Positions 1 through 11,699 of a stretch of 64,000 nt of DNA are shown piece by piece. Below the pieces are notes generated by a model. The model saw only the letters and a list, made by a program, of their open reading frames with translations. It did no database searches and was not told the origin of the DNA. Each line of letters begins with the position of its first letter. Positions within the stretch are counted from its first letter, which is position 1. The DNA is taken from NCBI RefSeq assembly GCF_003945595.2, contig NW_024104620.1, positions 3,963,927 through 4,027,926 on the forward strand. The letters are read 5' to 3'. Both the position numbers and the translations under genes were made by a program. This DNA is from Pipra filicauda (taxonomy: Eukaryota; Chordata; Aves; Passeriformes; Pipridae).

Positions 1-3000
1 TTCCTCAGAGCTGCTGACCATACTAAACCTCTTGGTTGTGGAACTATTCTGTTTGTCCCAAGGTACCCCATCACACCAGCTTCAAAACACTATCACATAT
101 TGATTTCACCAGGTATTCCCTGTCACACCAATTGTACTGATTCCTTTCACTGCACTGAGCAGGTTGAGTGTTCCTCTCTCCTTTGCCACAGTGGTTTCCT
201 CAGCTGTACTAATTAGATGGGCATTTTCCTGTCAATCTCTGTCACAGTGATACTGAGATCCACTCAGCACGGATTATACAGGGACCAAAACTCCCCCTGT
301 GTCCTGCTGTCTCAATGGCTTCATGGCTTTCACTGAACACCACACATCTATTTTATATGACACAGTGGTCTATACCAAGAAACCCAGTTGGACACTTCAG
401 GCAACACCATCCAGTTTTGTAGGACACAGAGAGAGAAAAGTAGTATTTCCCAGTGGGGAATTCCTCCCTCAACCCTGTTTCACAATTTCTGCTCAGATTA
501 TGTTGCACCTAAATGGAGGGAGAGAGAGGTGGTAGGACCCTTCTACCAAGATGGAAGCTTTATTCTTGTCTCAGTCTCAGCTTTTGAGGTGATCACCCAC
601 AGAAAGAGACTGCAATCTCAGATTTCAGTTTTCCCTCCTCAAGACCCAGGAGGAGCAGACAGATTGCATGCAGTATGCCAGAAATTAGGAGAACAGTCTG
701 CCTACTTTACAGCTCACAACAGAACCTGTCCCTTCCTGCTCCACTCAGTGTTCCCAACGTGCCATCGACACACTGGCAGGAACCCCAAAGAAAGGGAAGA
801 GATTCTGGTTGTACATCTTCTGCTTCTGACAAAAATCTCAGAAATCCCATGACTCAGCCAGGCAGACACAGAGCTCAGAACCTACCAGAATCCATCCCGT
901 GAGACAGCCCGGGAATGTCATGCTGGTGTAGGTCATGGTGAGCACTGTTCCACTCTGTCTCTCACTCTTGCTTAAAGGGCCACCTAAGAGGCACAGTTGT
1001 GCCCAAACTATGGCCACACAATCCCTTCTTGCAATGCGCCAGTCCTTCTGTTGAGATGACCAGGGCCTATGTACTGCTCTCCAGAGTGCTTCCCCTTTAA
1101 GACGGGACTGTGCAGTCTTTATTTGCTTGTTGAAACTGTTCAGTTTTAGGACAGGGGGGGAGGTCACACCTGTTGTGGAACTTGATAGAAGGCTTATTTA
1201 TAAACTTTCAGAGCTTGGGATTCTTGCAGAGCTGAATGCGCTGATGTCCGGAGGGGAAGGTCACCGAAATGCTTGTTTATAAAAGCAGCAGCAACTGGAA
1301 AAACCATAAAAGTCTGAAATGATGAAATTACCGAGCTATTTGATCAGGCACATGGGTTATGTGCTCTGTGGTCAGCCAGAAAAACCTCGCACGTAAGAGT
1401 CTACCCTGCTGGCTGCTGCCCTGAATTCTCCCGCAGAGCCGAATGCACTGTGCCCGAAGAGGGCAGAAAATAATCAGCTGCTTACTATGGTCTACTTTTG
1501 GGTCGCTGGCTGGTCCACTCTTAATTTGACCTTGCATGGAAAGGGGAAAGCCTACTCTGCACTTGGTATCACAGCTAATCCACTCTTTAGTTTCGCAACT
1601 TCAAAGAGCTACACCACTTGTTAACATGCAGTGTTCTTTTAGCAAGGACTCAGTCACACCCCAAAAATCTGCCACTGTTTGGCGGGGGGAAAGAAAGATG
1701 GCAACTTCAGAAACACTTCTGGATTTCTGCAAAAATGTTGCGTGAAAGGTGTTGGATTTTTGGATTGTTTGTTTGTGCTGCTGTCTGAAAAAGCACTTTT
1801 AATATTTCAGCTGGGGGAGAAGGGGAAATAAAAATCTTCCCTTGGGTTTTAGCTTGAGTTTCTATTCTCACTTCACAGTAGAGGAAATTCAAAAGAATTT
1901 CCTTTTCTCCTCTTTTTTTTTTTTTTTTCTTTTTTGGTTTTCTCTATATGTCAGAATCTTGGTTTAAGGAAAGCTTCATTTTCACTTGGTGACTGATGGC
2001 TGAACAGGTGGCTTCTGAGTTCGCAAGTGTCAGATGAACGAGCAGTTTGGAAATGGACAATTTGCAGCTCACTTTCTCTTGCTGACGGCCCTTTTTCTGC
2101 TGACAGATTCTTGCTCCTACCAGCCAAATCATGCACACAGTATCTGCCCTCCACCCCTGGTGAAAAAAAAACCTTCAAGAGAAAAAAAACCCTAAGATGA
2201 AAGAAGATGGTCTCTGGGGAGCTCCTAGCCATAAAATGGAAAGGACTTCACACTTGAAGGCATTCTTGCCAGCTCAGCCTACTTGGACATAATTTATAAG
2301 AGGGGCAGGATTTTCTGCTTCATTTTCTTTCCTGGAAAGCTTGTTTGTTTTCTGGGATTTTTCTGCAGAGTCCTATATTAAGTGGTGAGATGCCAGAACC
2401 AACACCAGTGACTGTCTGCTGAACATGATGAGTTTGTCCAAATACCAGAGCCACCAACCCCTCTCCACAAAATTTTTCCTTGACCACAGCTTGTCAAGAT
2501 CTACCTGGAAACACCAGGAGATTCTGGCAGGTGAATGCCTTTCTGCCTGTCAGTGATGAAGACTTTCAATGTAACAAATAAGGCTGTATAAAGCTTGCTG
2601 TTGAGACTTGTGTATGGCACAGGCATCCCATGCCTGGGAAGGTGGGCAGCACCACACGGGGCTGGTCCTGCTGCCCCAGCTGCCAAGGGATTCCCATGCT
2701 GTACCTTTACAGGGGCATGGGATCACCAAATGCTGTATGTCAGTAATTAAAGCAGGTACCAGAGTAACCTTTTTTTGGGAACTGCACAGTTAAAATATGG
2801 ATTTACCTGAGGTAGCAGTCACTCTTCTGATGTTTGGCTATGGGCGAGTAACTTAAGAGCTGTTTTTTACAGGATCTTAGAGGCTCTTGGTACCAATTTT
2901 TCAAGAGGATTTAGATGCCTTTGAAAGATAAGTGCCCAGAGGGGTCTTAAAATTTTCAAGGCAGGCTACATTAAAATCATTTGGATTTATGTGCCTATCT

Positions 3001-3439
3001 TAAACAGTTTTGATAATCTACAAGGTGCCTATCTGAATCTTTAGATAAAGAGAGCACTTTGAAAACATGACACTTACAGACGTGAGGAATTGTAATCTGG
3101 AGAACACATCTCACTGACTTTCAGGGACATTTAAACTCCTAAGCCTCTCTCAGAAATGAAACTTAGGATCCTAAGTCACTTAAGTGCTTAAAAAATGTTG
3201 CTATGTGTCTGAAGGAGCTGGATGAGGACAGATGAGCGGGGAAGGATTAGATGCATGCATCTGTCTTTCCGTGTAGCTCTCATAACACTTGAGTGTCTCT
3301 GCATATGGATAAAGGTGGATTGATGAGTGCATGACCATATGCATGAGCATATAATATGGCCGATTGGATGGGACAGGGAGGAACAAAAATTGGGTGGAAG
3401 TGACAGGCGATTACATGGATAAATAACATCATCTTGCTG
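1..3439. other. Intergenic, no gene recognised
   Basis: Mixed AT/GC unique sequence. Several overlapping short frames at 299-902 and 838-1,167 look random. The T-rich tract at 1,913 and a 14-bp palindrome AGATGCATGCATCT at 3,249 are the only local features. Confidence 0.6.
1913..1934. repeat. T-rich homopolymer tract
   Basis: Sixteen T followed by C and more T. It could be the A-tail of an old retroelement in reverse, but no element body is recognisable next to it. Confidence 0.8.
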
Positions 3440-3620
3440 AACATTTATTTAGTGCTTTTCATCCAAAGGTACCCTTAAGTGCTTTACAAACTATTATGGA
3501 TATAAGAATGACTCCACCAGCCACAGCAGCTCTTTAAGAGTACACAGCCAAATTATATGATCAAGTTATGACCAGAAATGAAGAGTATCAAGTCCCACTG
3601 AAATTACCTAGAAATTTTTG
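3440..3620 (-). repeat. MIR-type SINE, reverse orientation
   Basis: AGTGCTTTTCATCCAAAGG and AAGTGCTTTACAAACTATTA are the reverse complement of the MIR 3' tail. Diverged core words follow (ACACAGCCAAATTATATGAT). Confidence 0.65.
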
Positions 3621-5444
3621 GCCATCAGCCATTTAGGAGTCAGTCAATACACCCAGGTTAAAGCTGCTATGCAGGGAGAAAGTGCTATGGAGATCTAACA
3701 ATGACAAATGGGAAGGACTTAGTTTTCAACACCATTCAAAAATGAGCACTGCCAACAACACATGAGCTGCAGAAACTGGTTCAGCATTAATGCAGAGAGG
3801 GAACTATTGGCTTTCCAAGGGTGGCAAAAGAGAAGATGGGGGGGGAGATGAGTAAATGGTATTTTAGTGGAGAACAAAGTTACAGGAGTTTGTTTCAAAT
3901 AAACCTGCATAAAGAGAAAAGAAGCAGAAGGGTGAATGGGTGAGAAATCCAAGGAGGAGAGGGGCTGTTCAGACCTGAGAGATTTTCAGTTCTGCCTGTC
4001 TGAAGCTCCAAGCCCATGTTCTCCCTGGGAAGAGATCCCATCTCTTCCCACATTAGCTAACCTGGGCTGTCTCTCTCCAGGCAGCACATGCACTCCAAAG
4101 AAGGCAAGTGGTGCCAGCTGCTCTCTTGCCAAACGGTGGAGTTAAAAGCTGTACAAAGTCATAGACAGTAAACAATGAAACAGAAACGACAACACCAGTT
4201 TCTGCTCCTGCCTCCACCTCTGTGCCTGCTGCTTCCCCCTTTCACACTCCTTCTCCTCCTCTATCTGCCAAAAGGATGAAAACACGATCGAATCCGTACT
4301 CTGTGACACAGCCTGGGGAAAAGCAGCTGCCCAGTATATATATTTATCTCAGTACAGTAGATGAATCAAGACTACCATTATAATACAACCTAAAAACTGC
4401 GAGGCACTGAACAAACAGGGGAAAATGTGTTCGTGTGCTCTTCTGCTCTCCTACCTGCACTTCCTCTATGCACAGCATCCCAACAGCCAGTGTCTCTGGT
4501 GAGTTCAGTGCTGTGAGGCAGTGTCAGGAAAGGATGTACACCTCACCTGTATGGAAGTCTTTTCCCACCATGAGGAGGATTTTGGGAAATGCTGCCAATT
4601 GTCACATATAGCTTCCTCATCACCTTGAGGAGACAGTGATCCACCGAGCAGAGCATGCAAGGGGCCCACTGTGTCCTGCAGCTGTAATAAGGAACATCCT
4701 CCTGTCAGGGTGAGTGAGTGCTGGATCTTTGCTGTAGGGAGATCTGTCCTTGAGTGCAGGCCGGGGTGCACAACTCACACACAGCACTCCTGACTTTGGG
4801 GGATTCAGGGGATGGATGATGAGTGACTTACAGGACCAGTCTCCAGTAACACACATTGCTCAGTATCAAAGTCCACTGACACCTCTATGCTGTTCCATTC
4901 CCTTTACCACTCCTGCATCTTCCCTGCTCCATCGTTTCCCAGATGCTCCCCACAGAGCCCTGCTCCTGGCAGGCTGTCCCCTCCCCACCCTCAGCTGTCA
5001 CCAGCAGTGCCTGCACAGCCGTGCTCGCTGCCACCCCTGCCCACACCAACAGGCTCTCACCAGCCGGGCTATATTTGGAAGTACTGCCTGTGTAGCCATG
5101 GCTGGTGCTGGCACTGGGACCCTGCCCAGGGAACTGTGCCCCCAGAGCCCAGGCACAGGGGGGTTATGCTGACAAAATAATGCTCCTGGTGGTAGAGGTT
5201 GTTTCCTCTGAGGAGGTGGTTCAAGCTGTGAGGGCCAATGTGTTCCCAGGCCAGGTGAGAGAGGTGAGGGCTGAGAGGCTCTCACAGCACAGGGACACTG
5301 ATCCACCCCAACCAGCCCTTCCTATCCACAAGTTCATGCTCTGTACTGTCTTCATTGGGTCTCATGACTGGATCATACGAATACTAACTGACTAGTAGCC
5401 CACGCTAAGGGATATTTAAATGAGGAAAGGAGGATGATCTCATT
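3621..5444. other. Intergenic, no gene recognised
   Basis: GC rises between about 4,750 and 5,320, where overlapping frames are open on both strands with no recognisable product. A possible donor CCAG|GTGAGAG at 5,252/5,253 stands alone with no convincing exon. Confidence 0.55.
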
Positions 5445-5700
5445 TCTGTAGCAATGACCTGGGAATCAGGAGATGCAGCTCCAGCTCCAGACTGTGCCAA
5501 GACTCTCTGGCTAGCCTGGGCAAGTCACTTCCTCAGGGCTTCACTGGTAAATGAGAAGTACTCCTGCTTCCTTTTCCTGCTCCTCCACCTGCAGTACAAG
5601 CTCTTCAGGACAACAACTGTTTCTAGCAAGGCAATTTTATGGTACAAAGCATGGTGGGTCTCAGAGTTGGTCGAGCCTTTTATAGTAAAATATGAATCTT
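5445..5700 (+). repeat. MIR-type SINE plus 3' tail fragment
   Basis: GACCTGGGAATCAGGAGATG and CTGGGCAAGTCACTTCCTCA match the MIR head and core. Further on, AAGCTCTTCAGGACAACAAC and GGTACAAAGCATGGTGG match the 3' extension seen in amniote copies. Sense orientation, strongly diverged. Confidence 0.7.
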
Positions 5701-6559
5701 AACATACTAGGGGAAATAAACAAAGCAACAAAAATTAAATATGGTTATATTTTTGATGAGTGTTCAGGTTGCCGTTTTGTACACCAAAAGGAATTATTTT
5801 TTTTTAAATAACATTTTTAACTTTTGCTTTACTCAAAAAAGCTGTGTTTGGGGGAAAACAGATCATAAAAATATAAATATCAACGGTTTTGTTTTGCACC
5901 ACCAAATTTTGCCCACTTACAAGTGCTCCTTACTTTCTGGCATGTGTGCACTCACAGAAGCAGAGCCTAATTGCAAAGGGGCTATGTTGGCCATCAGCTG
6001 CCAGACTACACGGGATATAGTCTTGGAAATAGCTTAGAAACCATCTTTTACCCTGCTTGCCTATCTGAGAATTTGCTGAGTCTGCCTGGGAAGTACCAAG
6101 TTTCTTTTTCTTACATTCCCCAGGGTGCTGGTGAGCAGCCCGTGGTGCCCAACGGAGCTGCTGTGGGGTTGTGTTTTAGACTAATGGTTACAGATGTTTT
6201 CCTCTGTCTCTGGGATGACTCCATGATCAGGAACGGGGCCTTCTGCTCTTTGAGTTTGCTTTCATTTCTCACTAGATACATCCTTTGAGCACAAATGACA
6301 CTTATGCTCAGGCAGGAGTGTTTCTGCTATAGTTTGCACTGTTAATGCCTGTGAGCAGACTTCACTCTCCTTGTGAGCAAACAGATCCCTGGTGCCTTTG
6401 AATGTCGGTCAGGGAGGGAAATTGCTGTGCTGCTCTTATCAGCACTCTGCCCTGAATTTCTGCACTGGGCTGCCTGAGTGGAGGACTTGGGCAAGCATGT
6501 TTTACTCGTACCTGGCTACGTTTCTTTCTCTGTCATTTCACTAACTTCGTGTTGCACTC

Positions 6560-7150
6560 ACCGAGGAGGGAGATCCACGATGCCTCGTGCAAGTGTCTGC
6601 ATTTGTGTGTGTGCCGTGACATGTTTACAACTGTGTATCCCTGTGTTTGTCAGCACAGATCAGTATGTGCACCTGTTTAACTGCATTTGTGCCTGCTCCT
6701 TGGTTTTGGCTTTGTGTGAGAATGTATGAACACATTCTTCTCCTTTCCTTTTCACCACAGGAGTGCACCTTTTTTCCTGGTATGTGTGTGTGAATATATA
6801 TCTATAAGAAGTGTCCTTTCTATATTTGTTTTGCTGCCTGTGTGTTCCCTTGCACTTGTGTTGAGGTGCTCACGCAGGCATGTTTCAGTACAGTTGTGCA
6901 TTGATATTTGTTCCGAGTCGTGTGTCTTTTCCCGTGTGTGTAATTCCCTGGCTCTGTCTCTGTGCTTCCCTGTGTTTCCTTCCCGTTTCCCTGCCTATGC
7001 CGTGTGCAGTTACCTGGATTTGTGCATGTATGTATCTCCCTGGTTTTATTGTCTGAGGGTTGTTTCTTTGATGGGGTGGGTGCTGGTGAAATTGTTTGTC
7101 ATTTTGCCTTGTATTTATCTTTCGATGTTTTCCCTATGTTTGCATAAAGT
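6560..7150. repeat. TG/T-rich decayed simple-sequence tract
   Basis: The plus strand is dominated by TGTGT, GTGTTT and TTCCCTGTG words over about 600 bp, consistent with an old TG-rich microsatellite/minisatellite. The composition suppresses stops and yields a Cys/Val/Ser/Leu-rich open frame (6,726-7,247, 173 codons) that I do not regard as a gene. Confidence 0.6.
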
Positions 7151-7765
7151 AGATGCAGAGTACAATTTGGTGATGAATTCTATGAATACTAATCTTAGGC
7201 TACCCTTGACCCCAAGGTCAGCTAAAGATCAAAACCAAACCATTTAATATTTTCCTTTTGCAGATCAATAGAAGCATAAATTCACTCTCAATGACAACTA
7301 TAATTTCAAACAGATCTATAGGAGGCATGCATGCATTTCCAGGATGAGCCGCTCATGCGCCTGTTGGGGAGCACAAGAAAAAGAGTTTCTCTGTTGTTGT
7401 GGGTTTTGGTTTTTTTTTTTACCATTGAATCTCTTTTGCCTTTTTTTTTTTTATTGCTCTGAAATGCTATTTTCAGCAGCTGCTGTCATATAAATATCTC
7501 TTGTTTTTCTTCTCCTCTTTCCCTCCTGGTGAAAAGGGCAGGGGACCTATTGAAAATTCTGCTTTATCTCTTTCAGGAGAGTTCAAGTGCGGGTCGAACA
7601 ATCGATTCCTCCTCCTTTTCTTTTTTAAGTTTCCTGTCGTTCTTTTGCCCAGATCAGCATTGAAGGAAAATAGGAAGGGCAGCCTGGAGTATGTGCATCT
7701 CTACCTCCAGAGACAGAGAGGGAGAGCACGCGAGTGCTCGTGTGTAAGCCAATATAACATGTTTA

Positions 7766-7818
7766 CATATATATATATATAATGTACACACACACACACG
7801 TGCACACACACACACACA
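7766..7818. repeat. Compound microsatellite (AT)n-(AC)n
   Basis: An uninterrupted AT run is followed by two AC runs separated by GTGC. Likely length-polymorphic. Confidence 0.95.
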
Positions 7819-8860
7819 GGTTTTTTCCCGTGGCTGTCTGTATGTCACAAGCCTGTGACATGTTCTTACAGTAAAACTATTGCAGAGACAGGAAAAAAGC
7901 TGGGAAGTGGGAAAAGTTTGGAAGTATTGCTCAGTTCTAAACCGGAATATTAACCCTTCCAAAAATTCTCCTCTAGGAATTGCAAAAGCTTTTAAGGAAA
8001 TGCTGTAAGATCCCAGACAGTTCCTACAATTTTCCATGTGGGGGGAAAGGAGGGTTGTTCTGCAAGCAGCATTGTTTCACCAAAATAAATTCAGCTGATA
8101 ATCCACAAATCTTTAAAGCTGCATTTAGTCTAAAAAAGGTACTTTTCAAACACTTTCACCAAACCCAAGTGGTGGGAGGGGGGCAGGGGGGGAAAGACAG
8201 AAATATAAAAAAAGCAAAACAAATGACACCATTAATCTGCCTGGATTTTCCACCTCATAGAACAATCTGTTTAGGAATGACTGAAATAAAGTGGAATGTG
8301 GTTTAGATTTTTTTCCTCTCCAATCTCTCACTGCAAATTCCTTGTTTATGGAGAAACATTGAAAAGAGGAGTCAGTCCCACCACCCCCTTAGCAAAATAA
8401 AAAAAAAAAAAATTAAAAAAAAGGCACCATAAGCACAGGGAAAGAAGGAGGGGGGGTTTGCTTTGTGTAGGAAATAAAGACCGTAAAGTGAGGACTTTTA
8501 TTGCTGGCAATCAGAGTATTGCTGCTGGCAGTGGCTAAAGGTGGAAAGCAAAGATGATTTAATTTATAGAAAGGACAAAGATGTCATGTAGCAGATTTAA
8601 TCACTGAAAAGAAAAAAAAGAAAAAAACCCAGCTAACGTCATAATTTACATTTTGGGATAATAAAGAAGAGTGAAAGAAAGAAACAACTGAAAAACCCTG
8701 AATGGGTGAAAAAAAATGAAGGAAGATAAATAGATTTGCCTGTAAAACTAATAAATTTAAAAACAAAACCAGAAAGCAAAACACAGCCCCTTGAAAGTGC
8801 TGGTAAAATGGACCATCGATTTTGGAATTCATCTGCATTTTGTATTTTAATAATGCTTAC

Positions 8861-8883
8861 TCTCTCTCTCTCCCTCTCTCTCT
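8861..8883. repeat. (TC)n microsatellite
   Basis: TC repeat with one CC interruption. Confidence 0.9.
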
Positions 8884-10703
8884 TTTGCAAAATATAAAAG
8901 CTGATCTGATAAATATTAATTTGAACCATCATAATGTATTTGAAAATTCCAGCTAAAATGTCACCACATGGAACATTAATGTAATATTTCAAGGCCCTGA
9001 GAGCAATACTCATATTGATTGCATTTATTTCACTCTAGGGAGGAGAAATAATTCTTCAATGTGGGACACATCTGGTAGCCAAAGATGCAAAAGGCTGAGG
9101 GTAGAAATGCAAAATTATATGGAAAAAATCCCATAACCTAACCCCCCAAAACCAAAACAGAAGTGCAAGTGAAGCTGACAAATGCAACCCACTCAATCTC
9201 GAGTTTCAGTAATCTTTTTTTTTTTTTTCCAGGATAATTCTCTTTGAATTTTTAGGTTTTGGGGAAAAAAAAAATATCACCAACGGACAAAGATTCCCAT
9301 CGTGTTACTATGAATCTTTTGGCACGAAAATCAACAGTATCATCACTACTCTAAAGAAAGAATGTGTGTAATTGGATTGCTTATTGGAAACACAGAAGCC
9401 AGGCTGAGAAGGCAGCACAGCACTTAATTCTGTGAAACTTTGACAGAGGTTCCCAAGAAAGATGCTCTTATCTGGAGAGCTTCCTCTGAGGTTGGGGTTT
9501 GAACTTTGCAGTGCTGGCAACCCAAACGCGTGCGAGATCGGGGCTATTTTCCTGTGATTCTGCAGAAGGAGCACGGAGACGCTGCCTGTCTGGAGTCCCA
9601 TAAAACAGATCTTTTCCTTGTCATTAAGAATATTGATGTTCATTAGGCCCGGGCGTCAATGAGTCTTTGTGCAAATGAAACGAAATCTGAGTCAAATTGT
9701 GACCCTGAGTCCAACACGGAACCGCAGATCGGCGGCAGCCGGGGGGAGCTGGGGGTGAGAGGTTCCCCCAGCACCAAAAATCCACCATCCCTACTCCGAG
9801 ACCAAAAAAAATCTCTGCAAACACAGTCAAAGAGCCTAAGGAAATGCTCCTGCCCCTCCACCCCCTAAAACACTTTCATGTAAGGTGGTTTCTGGTAAAG
9901 ATAGAACAGATCAGGGCTACTTTCAGCAGTCTGTTGAGGCAAGGTCTGCCCAGGTAAGATAAAGGTGCTCTCTGCCCCAGCTCCTGGTAGGGCAGTATCA
10001 CTTTTGCAGGCAACACGCTTTCCTTTTAATTTGCTACCAGGGTTTTTTCTCCTCGCCGTGGGTCTGGGGTTGGCGTTCCTGCTGTACAAACTCCAGGCTA
10101 ATAAAGCTGGAGCTGGAGCCCCGTAATTCACGGCCAAGCCGCTTTGACGGAGCACTTTCAGTGTTAACAGTGTGACGGGGGCTGTTCGGAGCTAATGTCT
10201 CACTGATATTAACAGCCATGCCCACAGAGCAAAATCTGCAATGTAAAAGCGAGTGGCTTGCTAAATATTTACAGGCTTGCACATCTCGCTGTCCCATTCA
10301 TTTCCTTGACCTTTCCTGGAGGGGGATGGGGAAGGAGATGCCAGGGAATGGTCCCTTCTGAGGTACAAATGCACTACAGCCAAATTGGCTCCAGAGCTGC
10401 TGATAGTGAGACCTTGAGCTGAGGTCCCACTCCTTCCTCCCTGGCAGTTCATAAAATTAAGTCAAAAAAAGCCACTGCATGCAGTGGGCAGGCTTGGGCC
10501 CAAACTTTCTGAGCAGGGATGGGGGAACAGCTCCCAAAAGGAGAACAACCCTGCTGTGAACTGTGTGTAGGTCACTGAGGCATTTCACTGCAGATCAGCA
10601 CAGAGGCCAGTCAGATCCCAAAACCCAGTTGATTCCAGGCACAGCTGCTCCCAGAGGAAGGCAGCATTCCCAGGGAATTAAAGATGGGAATGAGTCAAGG
10701 AGA

Positions 10704-10937
10704 CACCTCAGTTCTGCATCCAGCTCTGCCACTGACCTGCTGGATGATCTTGGGCAAGCCTTTTCCCATCTCTGCACCTTAGTTTCTCCTGACAGCATTT
10801 AAAATAAATAAAGAAAGGGTGTAGCAAACCCTCCCACATGAAGACGGGAGAGGGCATTGTGAGGCTTGTTTAATGCTTAGAAAGCACTTTGAGATCTGCA
10901 GATAGAAAGCGTTACACGAGAGCCAAGTATTATAATT
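10704..10937 (+). repeat. MIR/CORE-SINE-type element (amniote MIR1-like), near full length
   Basis: It begins in the tRNA-related/CORE part (CCAGCTCTGCCACTGACCTG, then GATCTTGGGCAAGCC and GCACCTTAGTTTCTCC). It continues through a TTGTGAGGCTTGTTTAATG block to the tail AAAGCACTTTGAGATCTGC and CAAGTATTAT. This order matches the ancient MIR family shared by amniotes. It abuts the CpG island at 10,960 directly. The tail is the best preserved of the MIR copies in this window. Confidence 0.8.
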
Positions 10938-11220
10938 AAACTTTATATAACCGGGCTTTGCAGAAACCTCGGGGGCAGGAGCAGCAGCTCCGGTCCCTGC
11001 AGCACCGTGCAGCGGGGCGAGCCGGGGGCCGGGGCTGCGGCCGGGCACGGCGGGAGGCGGCCGGGCGGCGTGTGCCGAGGAGCCGGGAGCGACAAAACCC
11101 GGCTTTGTGCGGCGCTGAGCCTCGCTCAGCCCTTGCGCGGCTGAGCAGCCTCCGCGCCCGCTCACACTGCCAAAATATTGTGATGCTGCCGGCGCTGCCT
11201 GGCAGCCCAGGAGCCCGACG

Positions 11221-11606
11221 GCCGAGCCGAGCCGAGCCGAGCCGAGCCGAGCCCAGCCCAGCCCAGCCGCGCCCAGCCGAGCCGAGCCCAGCCGAGAGCC
11301 GAGCCGAGCCGAGCCGAGCCGAGCCGAGCCGAGCCCAGCCGAGCCCAGCCGAGCCGAGCCCAGCCCAGCCCAGCCGAGCAGAGCCGAGCCGAGCCGAGCC
11401 GAGCCCAGCCGAGCCGAGCCGAGCCCAGCCGAGCCGAGCCCAGCCGAGCCAAGCGAGCCGAGCCGAGCCGAGCCCAGCCGAGCCCAGCCGAGCCCAGCCG
11501 AGCCGAGCCCAGCCCGAGCCGAGCCCAGCCGAGCCCAGCCGAGCCGAGCCCCGAGCCGAGCCGAGCCGAGCGAGCCGAGCCGAGCCGAGCCGAGCCGAGC
11601 CGAGCC
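11221..11606. repeat. Tandem pentamer array (GCCGA)n/(GCCCA)n, about 77 units
   Basis: The run is built almost entirely of GCCGA units with interspersed GCCCA variants and a few slips, for example near 11,295, 11,452, 11,515, 11,551 and 11,569. Neither unit creates a stop in any frame, and 5 is not a multiple of 3, so every frame stays open and repeats a pentapeptide such as AEPSR or ARLGS. That explains the long apparent proteins of about 200-330 residues on both strands. Each GCCGA unit carries one CpG, so the array is a dense methylation target. Length is likely polymorphic. Confidence 0.95.
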
Positions 11607-11626
11607 CGCGGCTCCGGCGTGCCCCG

Positions 11627-11641
11627 CGCGCCCCCTGCTGC
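11627..11641 (-). promoter_or_regulatory. CTCF-like motif
   Basis: The minus strand reads GCAGCAGGGGGCGCG, about 13 of 15 positions of the CTCF consensus CCASYAGRKGGCRSY including the full AGGGGGC core. It sits at the right edge of the pentamer-array CpG island. Motif match only; occupancy is unknown. Confidence 0.4.
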
Positions 11642-11699
11642 CCGCCGGCCCGGCCGGGCCCCGCAGCCTGGGGGGCTCTGCGAGGGGTCTCCGGGAGCA

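Larger units (their letters stand above)
7160..10690. other. Intergenic, AT-rich, homopolymer-rich
   Basis: Many A and T runs (7,411; 7,441; 8,399; 9,215; 9,269), two microsatellites and a G-rich stretch at 8,171-8,193. The interval 8,480-9,010 is AT-rich unique sequence that could be conserved non-coding DNA. No coding exon is recognisable. Confidence 0.55.
10960..11690. promoter_or_regulatory. Orphan CpG island containing a pentamer array; possible promoter
   Basis: CpG density jumps at about 10,965 and drops by about 11,690. The left flank (10,965-11,215) is unique GC-rich sequence with many CG dinucleotides; the centre is the GCCGA array; the right flank (11,606-11,680) is again unique and CpG-rich. 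No coding exon can be recognised. A CpG island roughly 52 kb upstream of TARDBP could be a promoter or alternative 5' exon of an unannotated transcript or of the neighbouring gene (CASZ1 by synteny). It could also be a CpG-rich repeat acting alone. The three long open frames across it are repeat artefacts. Confidence 0.55.

Noticed and set aside
5105..5395. Possible exon with donor CCAG|GTGAGAG
   Set aside because: No matching acceptor, no protein resemblance, and overlapping frames open on both strands.
6726..7247. 173-codon plus-strand frame, Cys/Val/Leu/Ser-rich, membrane-like
   Set aside because: Produced by TG/T-rich low-complexity DNA; hydrophobicity follows from T-rich codons and there is no recognisable family.
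10472..10487. Perfect 16-bp palindrome CCACTGCATGCAGTGG, and another at 28,746-28,761
   Set aside because: About one perfect 16-bp palindrome is expected by chance in 64 kb, so two are not notable alone.
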